Shown: piece after piece, positions 8,657 to 16,579 of the stretch
Layout of the letters: each line of letters begins with the position of its first letter
Numbering within the stretch: position 1 is the stretch's first letter
Assembly (NCBI GenBank): GCA_963809695.1
Contig: CAWEKI010000005.1
Coordinates: 62,001 to 126,000 of the forward strand
Source: JAGDMJ01 sp963809695
GTDB taxonomy: Bacteria; Bacteroidota; Ignavibacteria; UBA10030; UBA6906
DNA length: 64,000 nucleotides
Direction: 5' to 3'
Notes under the pieces: generated by a model
Database searches by the model: none
What the model saw: the letters and a program-made list of their open reading frames with translations, nothing else
Told to the model about the DNA's origin: nothing
Made by a program: the position numbers and the translations under genes

Positions 8657-8730
8657 GCCGACGTAGCTCAGTTGGTTAGAGCACCAGATTGTGGATCTGG
8701 GGGTCACTGGTTCGAGCCCAGTCGTCGGTA
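8657..8730 (+). tRNA. tRNA-His (anticodon GTG)
   Basis: A complete cloverleaf. The acceptor is GCCGACG/CGTCGGT with a G1-U72 wobble, the D stem is GCTC/GAGC, and the anticodon stem is CCAGA/TCTGG with loop TTGTGGA (anticodon GTG at 8691-8693). The T stem is ACTGG/CCAGT with loop TTCGAGC. No CCA is encoded. Position -1 is C and position 73 is A, so the G-1/C73 pair that marks most bacterial tRNA-His is missing. The gene is divergent from hisS. Confidence 0.95.
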
Positions 8731-8752
8731 CAACAGGCATTCTGGACTCTGA

Positions 8753-8779
8753 GGGCTCGGCTGCTATCCGGGCCCTTTT
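8753..8779 (+). terminator. Intrinsic terminator after tRNA-His
   Basis: GGGCTCGG (8753-8760) pairs with CCGGGCCC (8768-8775), one G-T wobble, around a 7-base loop and is followed by TTTT. Confidence 0.8.
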
Positions 8780-8919
8780 CATTGGCACTCCCCGCCGGAT
8801 GACCGGCCTCACGAGCTATTGGTCATTATCAAGTCGCAATTCCCTTTCTTTTGCCTGAACTCCACATCCTCCAGCCCCTGCTTTATTGAAAATGAGCCTC
8901 TCATACGCTACATTGTTCT

Positions 8920-10344
8920 ATGATTGTTCCTTTCCTTCATCAGCGGGCTCTTCTTGCCCGGTACATCCTCAGGGCGCACGCGGGACCCTTCCTCTTCTCG
9001 GTCTCGACGCTGATGTTCCTCTTCCTCCTGCAGTTCATCATGAAGTTCATTGACCAGCTCGTGGGCAAGGGGCTTACTGCCTGGGTGATTCTCGAGCTTG
9101 TCGCGCTGAACCTCTCCTGGATGCTGGTGCTCGCCGTGCCGATGTCGGTCCTGGTGGCGACCCTGATGGCTTTCGGCGAACTTTCCTCGAAGAATGAGAT
9201 CACGGCAATGAAGGCGGGCGGGGTGAGCCTCTACCGGATGCTCACGCCGGTGTTGGTGGCCGGTCTTGTCGTGGCGCTCCTCCTTGTATACTTCAACAAC
9301 TACGTACTGCCGGAGTCCAACTACCGGTTGAAGACATTGATGGTGGATATCAGACGCAAGAAGCCGACCCTCTCGCTTGTCAACGGCGTCTTCTCGCAGG
9401 ACATTCCGGGTTATAGCATTCTGGTCCGGAAGACTTTCCCCAAATCCAACGACCTTGAAGGGATCACGCTGTACGACTATACGAACCCCGGGGTCAATGT
9501 CGTGGTGACCGCCGAGCGCGGGAGCATCTCCTTTTCTCCCGATTACCGCAAACTCATCATGGACCTCCACGAGGGGGAGATCCACGAATTGGACTTGCAG
9601 AGGATGACCGCCTACCGCCGTATCCGGTTCGTTTCCCACCGGATCGCCATGGACGTGGAAGGATTTGATTTCGAACGCTCTTCTACCGGGGCGTTCACGC
9701 GGGGCGACCGCGAGCTGAGTGCACAGGCGATGCGCATCATTGTGGACAGCCTGAATGCCGCACATACCCGGCTCGAGAGTGAATTCCGGGGTGCCATCGG
9801 GCGCGACATGCGGCTCAAGCTGAGCGGATCCCTCGACAGTTCGGCGATCCCGCTCGCCTCCGGTCCCGATTTTTCCGCCACGACCGCCCTGATTCGTGCA
9901 CGGATGATGAACACCGTGGTGGCGACGTACCTTTTTCGGCTGCAGAACATCGAACGCGAAACGGACCAGTACCTTGTCGAGATCTACAAGAAATACTCGA
10001 TCCCTGCTGCGTGCATTGTCTTCGTGCTTGTGGGCGTCCCCCTGGGCATTATGTCGCGACGGGGGGGATTCGGCATCGCTGCAACGCTGAGCCTCGGCTT
10101 TTTCGTGCTCTACTGGGCGTGCCTCATTGGCGGGGAGAAGCTGGCCGACCGCGACCTGGTCTCTCCTTTCATAGGGATGTGGATCGCCAACATCCTGATC
10201 GGTCTTATGGGCGCATACCTCACATTCCGCATCGCTCGGGAAACACCTCACATTGACTGGACGTTCCTCCAGAAGCTTGTTCCGCGGCGCTGGCGCACGC
10301 GGCTGCAGGACGAAGAACGGGAAACGGAGCCGTCGGACGCATGA
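8920..10344 (+). CDS. LptF/LptG-family LPS export permease (first of pair)
   Basis: A 474-residue YjgP/YjgQ-family inner-membrane protein. Three hydrophobic helices lie in residues 1-125, then a periplasmic beta-jellyroll-like region (about 130-330), then three C-terminal helices (about 350-440). The motif SSKNEITAMKAGGVSLYRM is characteristic of LptF/G. With LptB ATPases and LptC these permeases extract lipopolysaccharide from the inner membrane and pass it to the periplasmic bridge. The stop overlaps the ATG of a second family member by four bases (ATGA), so the heteromeric pair is translationally coupled. I cannot decide which is LptF and which LptG. A shadow reading frame on the opposite strand is not a gene. 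Confidence 0.92.
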   Translation: MIVPFLHQRALLARYILRAHAGPFLFSVSTLMFLFLLQFIMKFIDQLVGKGLTAWVILELVALNLSWMLVLAVPMSVLVATLMAFGELSSKNEITAMKAGGVSLYRMLTPVLVAGLVVALLLVYFNNYVLPESNYRLKTLMVDIRRKKPTLSLVNGVFSQDIPGYSILVRKTFPKSNDLEGITLYDYTNPGVNVVVTAERGSISFSPDYRKLIMDLHEGEIHELDLQRMTAYRRIRFVSHRIAMDVEGFDFERSSTGAFTRGDRELSAQAMRIIVDSLNAAHTRLESEFRGAIGRDMRLKLSGSLDSSAIPLASGPDFSATTALIRARMMNTVVATYLFRLQNIERETDQYLVEIYKKYSIPAACIVFVLVGVPLGIMSRRGGFGIAATLSLGFFVLYWACLIGGEKLADRDLVSPFIGMWIANILIGLMGAYLTFRIARETPHIDWTFLQKLVPRRWRTRLQDEERETEPSDA

Positions 10345-11426
10345 GACTCCTCGATCGGTATATTATCCGGCAGTTCGTGACCACCGCTCTCTTTTCCCTC
10401 GCCGCGGTGCTCGTGGTGTTCATCGTGATCGACGCGATGGAGAAGCTGGACGACTTCATCGACAGGCAGGCGGGCTGGGGCATCATCGCACAGTACTATC
10501 TGTTCTTCGTACCGGAGATCATCAAACTGATCATCCCGGTCGCCATGTTGCTCGCAAGCCTTTTCGTCACCGCACGCCTCTCCACGCAGAACGAGCTGAC
10601 GGCCATGAAGTCTAGCGGCGTCAGCCTGTACCGGATCATGGTTCCCTACATGATAGTCGCGTTCATTGTCAGTGTGTTCTCCGTGTACTTCAACGGCTGG
10701 GTGGTCCCGTCCGCCAACAAGAAGAAATTCGCGATCGAGCGGACGTACCTGCACAAGGATGTCATCATGGCCTCCGGTGCCAATATCTACGTGCAGGACA
10801 GTCCCACGCGCATCCTCTCGATCGGCTACTTCGATGACAGCCGGGAAACCGCGTCGCGGGTCAGCATTCAGGATTTTGACCCGCACGACCCAACGATCAT
10901 GGTGGAGCGTGTGGATGCCGTCAGCATGGCTTGGGACTCCACGGCGCGCGAGTGGATCCTCAATAACGGCACGCGCCGCTGGTTCAGCGGTGGCACGGAG
11001 CGGTTGGAACAATTCCTGGTACAGCCGGCAGGCCGGCTGCACTTCAATCCGGACGACCTTAGGAAGAAGCAGGAGAAGCCGGACGAGATGGATTACTACT
11101 CGCTAAAGCAGTTCATTCAAAATCAGCAGCGGGCTGGCCAGGATGTGGCGCAGTGGCAGGTCGACTTTTACAGCAAGATCTCTTTTCCTTTCGCCACGGT
11201 CATTGTCGTGCTGTTTGGCGTTCCGTTCTCGTCGGTGAAGCGCCGGGGAGGCGCGGGGGTGCAGCTGGGCATCAGCCTGCTGATCTGTTTTGTCTATCTC
11301 ATTCTCATGAAGGTGACGCAGGTTTTCGGTTACAACGGAGATGTGAACCCGCTGGTCACCGCCTGGGCTGCAAACATTTTCTTCTTTCTTGGGGCAGTAG
11401 TTGTGTTGTTGAAGGTGCCGAAGTAG
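10341..11426 (+). CDS. LptF/LptG-family LPS export permease (second of pair)
   Basis: A 361-residue second YjgP/YjgQ-family permease with the same plan: N-terminal helices in residues 1-120 containing LSTQNELTAMKSSGVSLYRI, a central periplasmic domain, and three C-terminal helices ending NIFFFLGAVVVLLKVPK. The conserved loop GVPFSSVKRRGG before the last helices is typical. It overlaps the preceding permease by ATGA, showing an lptFG-type operon for LPS transport. A RAYT transposase gene follows within about 170 bases and is probably an insertion rather than part of the operon. Confidence 0.92.
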   Translation: MRLLDRYIIRQFVTTALFSLAAVLVVFIVIDAMEKLDDFIDRQAGWGIIAQYYLFFVPEIIKLIIPVAMLLASLFVTARLSTQNELTAMKSSGVSLYRIMVPYMIVAFIVSVFSVYFNGWVVPSANKKKFAIERTYLHKDVIMASGANIYVQDSPTRILSIGYFDDSRETASRVSIQDFDPHDPTIMVERVDAVSMAWDSTAREWILNNGTRRWFSGGTERLEQFLVQPAGRLHFNPDDLRKKQEKPDEMDYYSLKQFIQNQQRAGQDVAQWQVDFYSKISFPFATVIVVLFGVPFSSVKRRGGAGVQLGISLLICFVYLILMKVTQVFGYNGDVNPLVTAWAANIFFFLGAVVVLLKVPK

Positions 11427-11492
11427 CATCACCCTTTCCGGTCATCCTCCCTGGTAATACCCCCCGTCTTTGTCTCACATCGTCCGTAAATA

Positions 11493-11527
11493 CTTGCCTG
11501 GTGTGCGCCAGGCAATTGCCAGGCAAG
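11493..11527. repeat. Left palindromic flank of the RAYT gene
   Basis: CTTGCCTGG (11493-11501) can pair with either CCAGGCAA (11508-11515) or CCAGGCAAG (11519-11527). The segment also contains the perfect palindrome GGCAATTGCC. The same CCAGGCA/TGCCTGG core recurs just after the transposase gene. Confidence 0.75.
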
Positions 11528-11593
11528 TTTATTTGCAGACCCCCTCGTAAATTCGGCCGATCCGCTGTATACCTCGTAATCCCGCAAGCTATC

Positions 11594-12205
11594 GTGCATG
11601 CCTATAACCGAGGGGTCGACCGAAGACAGCTTTTCCATCGCCCAAGAGTTTACGAGCTCTTCCTGCAAATGCTGATGGAGGCAAAGGAAAAAACTCAAGT
11701 CTCTATTCTTCTGCACACGCTCATGCCAAATCACTTCCACCTCGTGTTGCAGCAACACAAGCCTTTTGCCATTGCGGCTTTCATGCAACGTGCCTGCTTC
11801 GCATTCTCACGATGGTCCAACAAACGTGCGAACAGAAGCGGACCGCTTTTCGACGGGCCTTACGGAGGCAAGCCGATCCTCGACGCTCATGCACTCTTGC
11901 GGGTCTCACATTACATATTCATGAATCCTGTTCAGGCAGGTCTCGTACGATCTCCCGCACCATGGAAATATTCCAGTTGCCGGTCGTGTCTTAGCAACTG
12001 CAAGCATGGTCTGGACGATCCTTCGCTTCTGCTGGATGTGGCAGGGGGAGTCGATCAATATGCCAAATTTCTCGAGCACTTTGATGGTGGTGATCCGGAA
12101 TCGAAGGATCAATACCTCTGTCCGGGATATGTCAGGATTTGGGCGGAAGCAATGGGCGGGAAACGCAGTAAAACCGCAACGGAGAGAAAGTGGAAGCGGC
12201 AATAG
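11594..12205 (+). CDS. REP-associated tyrosine transposase (RAYT, Y1/IS200-like)
   Basis: A single-domain HUH transposase of the RAYT class. The family N-terminus HAYNRGVDRRQLFHRPRVY is followed by the HUH motif in LMPNHFHLVL, then FMQR and SRWSNKRANRSGPLFDGPYG. The catalytic tyrosine is in SHYIFMNPVQAGLV. Such enzymes cut and join single-stranded REP hairpins. The start is unclear: the frame is open back into the lptG-like gene, no ATG is suitable, and GTG 11594 (giving 203 residues) is a minimal choice; a TTG inside the left palindrome is an alternative. Matching CCAGGCA palindromes flank the gene on both sides, as expected if they are its substrate. Confidence 0.82.
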   Translation: MHAYNRGVDRRQLFHRPRVYELFLQMLMEAKEKTQVSILLHTLMPNHFHLVLQQHKPFAIAAFMQRACFAFSRWSNKRANRSGPLFDGPYGGKPILDAHALLRVSHYIFMNPVQAGLVRSPAPWKYSSCRSCLSNCKHGLDDPSLLLDVAGGVDQYAKFLEHFDGGDPESKDQYLCPGYVRIWAEAMGGKRSKTATERKWKRQ

Positions 12206-12215
12206 GGTGGAGAGT

Positions 12216-12233
12216 GCCAGGCATTTGCCTGGC
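12216..12233. repeat. Right palindromic flank of the RAYT gene
   Basis: A perfect hairpin, GCCAGGCA-TT-TGCCTGGC, 10 bases after the transposase stop and 5 bases before the stop codon of the convergent DUF5683-like gene. It shares its core with the left flank at 11493-11527. Confidence 0.78.
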
Positions 12234-12238
12234 TGGTG

Positions 12239-13180
12239 CTAGAACCTGTACCGGACCTTCACCACCGGCACGTTTGTGTAATACCCCCCCGCCGGCACAA
12301 CCTGCATGCCCACCTCTGCATGAACCTTGTTGTACGACCCCGCAGACCAGGCAGCGTCAATTGCACTGATGACGTGGTTCACAATCGCAACCGCAATGAA
12401 TGTTGAGGCCTTGGCGTAATAGTCGTTGGCCTTCCCCCGCTCACCGGCATACCACTGATTCTCGGGACTCAGATTTGCCTTCGCGACATCGTAGTACCCC
12501 GGGAGACTGAAGTTCGCATCGTCCCACCCCTGGTAAAACTGTTCGTACTTGCCGATCAATTCGTAATATTGCTGCTCGCCATGGGGAGGAAGATTATGCG
12601 AATACCAATTGCCCAACGCACTTTCCAACTGGTTCAATTTCGCCCAGTCCACTGTTTTATTAGCTTCGTTGATCACGCCCTGAAGGTACTTGGGATCCAC
12701 ATTTGCATTGATCTCGCCTGCATGTTGGACGGTCCAATCTGCATAGCGATAGACAGTCCAGTGGACGTTCGCATAATCCTGGAAGAAGTCCGTCTGCTTA
12801 TCCCCCTTTTTATCATACGTGTAGGCGAGGGCCCACGCGGCAACTTCGATCGCGAAGAATGCGGCGGCCTTCCAGTAGCTCTCAGCGTAAAATTCGCCCG
12901 AACCCGGGACAAGCACCGACATGCCGCCGGCGAGCCAGGGTGACTTCCGTGGCGGAGCCGCCGCGCTCTGCTGAAATGTCGGTTCGGAAGGAGGCATCTG
13001 CCCAAACCCAAACAGATCCACCCGGAGGTTCCCGGACAACTGCCGTCCGGCCTCCCCCGCGCTTTCTTTCACCGGAACCATCACCTTCCCTTCCGCACAG
13101 GCACGCGAACATAACGAACCTGCCAACGCCGCCATCAAAAGCGCGCTGGGGAGAATGCCATGAAGCCGCCGATTCATCAT
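12239..13180 (-). CDS. DUF5683-like envelope protein
   Basis: A 313-residue protein with a signal peptide (MMNRRLHG...ACAEG). Residues about 75-110 (PWLAGGMSVLVPGSGEFYAE then YWKAAAFFAIE) contain a proline-glycine rich membrane-associating stretch like that of DUF5683 proteins. A helical, aromatic-rich middle follows, and the C-terminal strand ends VVKVRYRF, an aromatic terminus common in outer-membrane proteins. Function is unknown. The start is ATG 13180, with GGAGG five bases upstream. It is the last gene of the porU-porV operon, 40 bases after the peptidase/propeller/barrel gene, suggesting an envelope or secretion-related role. Confidence 0.65.
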   Translation of the reverse strand: MMNRRLHGILPSALLMAALAGSLCSRACAEGKVMVPVKESAGEAGRQLSGNLRVDLFGFGQMPPSEPTFQQSAAAPPRKSPWLAGGMSVLVPGSGEFYAESYWKAAAFFAIEVAAWALAYTYDKKGDKQTDFFQDYANVHWTVYRYADWTVQHAGEINANVDPKYLQGVINEANKTVDWAKLNQLESALGNWYSHNLPPHGEQQYYELIGKYEQFYQGWDDANFSLPGYYDVAKANLSPENQWYAGERGKANDYYAKASTFIAVAIVNHVISAIDAAWSAGSYNKVHAEVGMQVVPAGGYYTNVPVVKVRYRF

Positions 13181-13220
13181 TTTGTCCTCCACGACAAATG
13201 TCACTACGGTGCATGCACGC

Positions 13221-16200
13221 TCAGTCAAGGTCGAACCCAAACAACACGCCGAAATAGAAGCGCCATTCTTTTCCATAAGTGATCGGCTCAGGGCTGCTCG
13301 GAATCGTACGCTGGAACTGGGTGAGCCCGTACGATGTATTGAAAAAGATTCTCGTTGGCAGCGCGTACCACGAATACGACTCAAGGCGCAGCTCGATGCC
13401 CGCGTCGCTCTTGATCTTCTTCTCCGCAGGATACCGTTCCGTCGCGTTCGTCGCCCCCGCCGTCCACGTGTTACCCGCATCCCCGTAGATAGAAGCGTAC
13501 AGCTTGTCGAAATACATGTGCAGGAGCCGGAAATCCAGGCTGCTCGCAATCGGGAACCGGTACGCAAGCCCGATGGTGGCGAGCTCGTTACCCCCGATCG
13601 AGTAGTACGAGTACCCTTTCATCCCAATCAACCCACCCGCATAGAGGTTGAAGAACTCATCCACGGGAGGCCCGAGCGTGGCCCCCCCTTTCAGCGTGAT
13701 TTCAACCGCGTGGTTCTTGAAAAAGAAAGGGAGGTACTCGTGCCAGATCAATTCGGCCCGCAGGAAATTGACTTGATCGTAGACTGGCCTCAACAATCCG
13801 GTCGAGGAAACCGCATACTGCCCGCTCCCATTGTACTGGTTGAACTCCTGGGTGAATTTCAGGCTCATCTTCCGCCCCACCGGGCTGATCTCCATGGTGC
13901 TCGACGGGTAAATCGCTTTGGACCTGAATTCCAGGGAAATCGTGTTGGCGATCAGATAGAGATCGCTCGACGAGCTTATCAGATCCACATTGGGAGGATT
14001 CACCAGCTGGAAGCTCCCGATCTCCGACGAGTATCTGCTATGCGCGTAGCGAAGCTCGATGTTGCTGAACTGCGACGCAAAAGCTTCGTTCAAGGCAATA
14101 TCAAACTCGAGCAAGTTGTAGGTCACGTCCACGTCGAACGGCGGCCGGTCAGGAAGCACAATGGCGCCGGTCGATTTCCGGGTCACGTTATAGACTTCCA
14201 GCGAAGCTATCGGCGAGAAGCCGAGCTGATACAGGATGGGGATTCTTCCACGATAGAAAAACTGGAGAAAAAGATCCCGCTCCATAAGCCGGTTTAAAGC
14301 AATGCCGGCGAAGAACCCGGTCTTGTTAAGCACCTCGTCGGAGAATATATACACGCCCGGCTTGATGACGTCAAGCCCCGTGCTGTGGGGATTGTAGTTG
14401 TCCACACGGAGGAATGGCACGAACATCAGGCTGTTGAAAATACTCTTGTACGGCTTCGCCGAAGCCTCGGGCACATTCGTGTCGTCGTAGGAGCGTAACG
14501 CTTGCCAGTCAAATTGCCGGGACGGAGATCCTCCCCCGGAAGCCATCGCGACCACGTTGCCGCTGCTAGCTGCGCTCCCACCGACATGGTCCGCTGTGAC
14601 GTAGTGGTAATCCCCTGCAGGCATCATCCCCGGCTTTTCCATCCGGACAATCTTGTAGCCCCCTGAAGTGTATGAGGAATAAATGATGTCCCCGGCAACG
14701 TTCACGGTCGGGAAGAAAGCACCGCCCAGCACGTTCGTCATCTGCCCGATCTCTCCCGTTGCCAGGTCATAGGAGTAAAGGTTAAAAATACCGGTATGGT
14801 CCGAGGAAAAAATGATCCGGGACCCATCGTGCGTGAAGACGCCACCGCGAGAATCGTCCGGACCAGTAATGAGCATCTTCAACTCTGTCCGGTCCGGGCG
14901 CACGGAAGCGATATCCCGTCCGTCTTTGATGGAATAGTCAAAGATGATCCGGTCGCCCGAGGGACTCCACTGCGGCCCATAGACCTGCTCTCCGTTCGCA
15001 TAGGGGGTGATCACCCGGTAGTCGCTCCCGTCAGTGGCTGTCATCGCCAGATTTGTGGTGCCGTCATGGTTCACAACGAACGCGAGCTGTGTGCCGTCGG
15101 GTGAAACAGCCGGGTCAAGCGCCCGCCGCCCCGTGGTGATCCGCTCCTCCTTTTCGGTCTCAAGCGTGTAGCGATAAATGTCGAACTGCAGGTTCCAGTT
15201 GGGATTGTCGCGCGTGCTCTTGGCATAGTAGAGCGCCTTGCCATCCGGCGACCAGCAGAATGCCGTGCGAACCTGCGGTTGGATCAACGTTTCCTTCTTT
15301 GTCCCGATGTCATACACATAAAGACAGGCCGTGCCGAAGTAGTCCCCTCCTTTCGTGCTGACGTAGGCAACCTTGGATCCGTCCGGGGAATACGCCGGAT
15401 ACATGTTGGCAAAACCGGAAGAGGTAGTTGCCGGGTAAGCAGCCTCGGCAAACGCGCCTGGCGGCAGCTTGCCTATTCTTGGGGCGAAGATCGTCCCTGT
15501 TGGTTTGATCTTCGCAGGCACCATGCTCTCCCCCGTGGAGTCCTCGATAAACGGCGTACCTTCCCGGAGATTCCTGCGGATGGGGGCAACGCGCTCCGCA
15601 TAGTCCTTTTCCACGCTCTCCCGCCACTCCTGGTACACCTGCCTGCCGGGCTTCCCGATTGCTTTCTCGATCGCGCCATCAATGGTGAACCCGCCCGCAT
15701 CTGCCAGGTTCCGGGATATCTCTCCCAGTTTCGCTTCGCCGTACGTCCGTGCGATGTAATCGACAAGGGCAAAACCCGCGTTGTAGGAAGACTCATTCCC
15801 GAGGCTGGTTTTGCCAAACACGCCCATCTGATCCCAGCTCAGCATGTTCCCGTCCAGCGCATACGACCGGAGGATCATGTCGCGGTGTGAGTCCCAGAAA
15901 TCATAACGGAACTCTTTCCTGTTATACTGGGCGACCCCCTCCGCGAACCAGACTGGAACTGCGAATCCCGACCACGGATACGAGACGATCACGTCAGGGT
16001 ATCCATACAGCACATCCGGGCGCCGCTCCGATTCGTATCCTAACCACTGGAAGTAGAACGATGGGATCTTCCGGCCAAACTTCATGGCCGTTTGGAGCTG
16101 CACGATGTGGGTGAACTCATGGGAGACCACGTCGCGGAGCCAGTTGTGCGTCCCGCGCAGGACGTAATCCAGGCTCGGCGCGAAGATCTCGATCTTGTTC

Positions 16201-16487
16201 TCGAAGAAGTACGCGCCGCCGTTCGAAATGTCGTCATAGTCGGTGATGACAAAGCTCACCTTCTGGTCCGGCTCGTGGCCGTAGAACGACGTGATGGGAG
16301 TATAGATCTCCTCGGCGATCTTGGCAATAACGCGCCCGGTCCGCTCGGCCCCCTCGTGAAAGTGCACGAAGAAATGCGGCGTCTCGATCGTCTTCCACTC
16401 GAGCTCGGGATGGATGAATTCATCCTCTTGCGCTGCTGCAAGCGGCACGAAGACAAGCAAGAACGTCGCCACAACGAAAAATCTCAT
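13221..16487 (-). CDS. Peptidase-MA-like / WD40-like propeller / outer-membrane barrel fusion
   Basis: A 1088-residue exported protein with three parts. After a signal peptide (MRFFVVATFLLVFVPLAAAQ) comes a gluzincin metallopeptidase-like domain with HEFTH in VVSHEFTHIVQL and the third-ligand Glu in WFAEGVAQY. Then PD40/TolB-like beta-propeller repeats follow (YSPDGSKVAYVSTKGGDYFG, WSPDGKALYYA, VSPDGTQLAFVVNHDGTTNL, WSPSGDRIIFDYS, FTHDGSRIIFSSDHTGIFNL). The C-terminal roughly 400 residues look like an Omp85/porin-type barrel, ending FYFGVLFGFDLD. It may be an anchored surface protease or an assembly factor. ATG 16487 starts the signal peptide; an in-frame GTG lies 8 codons upstream. It is fourth in the porU operon. 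Confidence 0.8.
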   Translation of the reverse strand: MRFFVVATFLLVFVPLAAAQEDEFIHPELEWKTIETPHFFVHFHEGAERTGRVIAKIAEEIYTPITSFYGHEPDQKVSFVITDYDDISNGGAYFFENKIEIFAPSLDYVLRGTHNWLRDVVSHEFTHIVQLQTAMKFGRKIPSFYFQWLGYESERRPDVLYGYPDVIVSYPWSGFAVPVWFAEGVAQYNRKEFRYDFWDSHRDMILRSYALDGNMLSWDQMGVFGKTSLGNESSYNAGFALVDYIARTYGEAKLGEISRNLADAGGFTIDGAIEKAIGKPGRQVYQEWRESVEKDYAERVAPIRRNLREGTPFIEDSTGESMVPAKIKPTGTIFAPRIGKLPPGAFAEAAYPATTSSGFANMYPAYSPDGSKVAYVSTKGGDYFGTACLYVYDIGTKKETLIQPQVRTAFCWSPDGKALYYAKSTRDNPNWNLQFDIYRYTLETEKEERITTGRRALDPAVSPDGTQLAFVVNHDGTTNLAMTATDGSDYRVITPYANGEQVYGPQWSPSGDRIIFDYSIKDGRDIASVRPDRTELKMLITGPDDSRGGVFTHDGSRIIFSSDHTGIFNLYSYDLATGEIGQMTNVLGGAFFPTVNVAGDIIYSSYTSGGYKIVRMEKPGMMPAGDYHYVTADHVGGSAASSGNVVAMASGGGSPSRQFDWQALRSYDDTNVPEASAKPYKSIFNSLMFVPFLRVDNYNPHSTGLDVIKPGVYIFSDEVLNKTGFFAGIALNRLMERDLFLQFFYRGRIPILYQLGFSPIASLEVYNVTRKSTGAIVLPDRPPFDVDVTYNLLEFDIALNEAFASQFSNIELRYAHSRYSSEIGSFQLVNPPNVDLISSSSDLYLIANTISLEFRSKAIYPSSTMEISPVGRKMSLKFTQEFNQYNGSGQYAVSSTGLLRPVYDQVNFLRAELIWHEYLPFFFKNHAVEITLKGGATLGPPVDEFFNLYAGGLIGMKGYSYYSIGGNELATIGLAYRFPIASSLDFRLLHMYFDKLYASIYGDAGNTWTAGATNATERYPAEKKIKSDAGIELRLESYSWYALPTRIFFNTSYGLTQFQRTIPSSPEPITYGKEWRFYFGVLFGFDLD

Positions 16488-16537
16488 ATAACGCAAGCCA
16501 CAGATGAACACGGATTAATAATTAGAGTTCACAGATA

Positions 16538-16575
16538 CACTAACCCCCAGCACCTAACACCTAATCCCTGCTTTT
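16538..16575. repeat. Related copy of the dispersed 'CACTAACCCC...CCCTGCT' element
   Basis: CACTAACCCCCAGCACCTAA...TAATCCCTGCTTTT resembles the minus strand of 8507-8534 (CACTAACCCC...TATTCCCTGCT). It fills the gap between two operon genes. The similarity is short and imperfect. Confidence 0.4.
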
Positions 16576-16579
16576 CTCG

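Noticed and set aside
8908..10251. Long opposite-strand reading frame (447 codons) across the first LptF/G gene
   Set aside because: Low-complexity, His/Arg/Asp-rich translation with no family motifs, fully overlapping a clear permease gene; it is a codon-bias shadow. The same applies to frames at 5136-6317, 13182-14297, 21478-22788, 25522-26862, 30074-31330, 37131-38321 and 47387-48409.
11153..11593. N-terminal extension of the RAYT frame into the lptG-like gene
   Set aside because: The first roughly 100 codons overlap the permease out of frame and translate to non-homologous sequence; family similarity begins near HAYNRG.
11594..12205. Complete insertion sequence with target duplication
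   Set aside because: Single-domain RAYTs are not classical IS elements; no direct duplication or second orf is visible, only palindromic flanks.
12239..13567. Longer version of the DUF5683-like frame
   Set aside because: The extra N-terminal residues lie inside the upstream barrel gene; a good ribosome site and signal peptide support ATG 13180.
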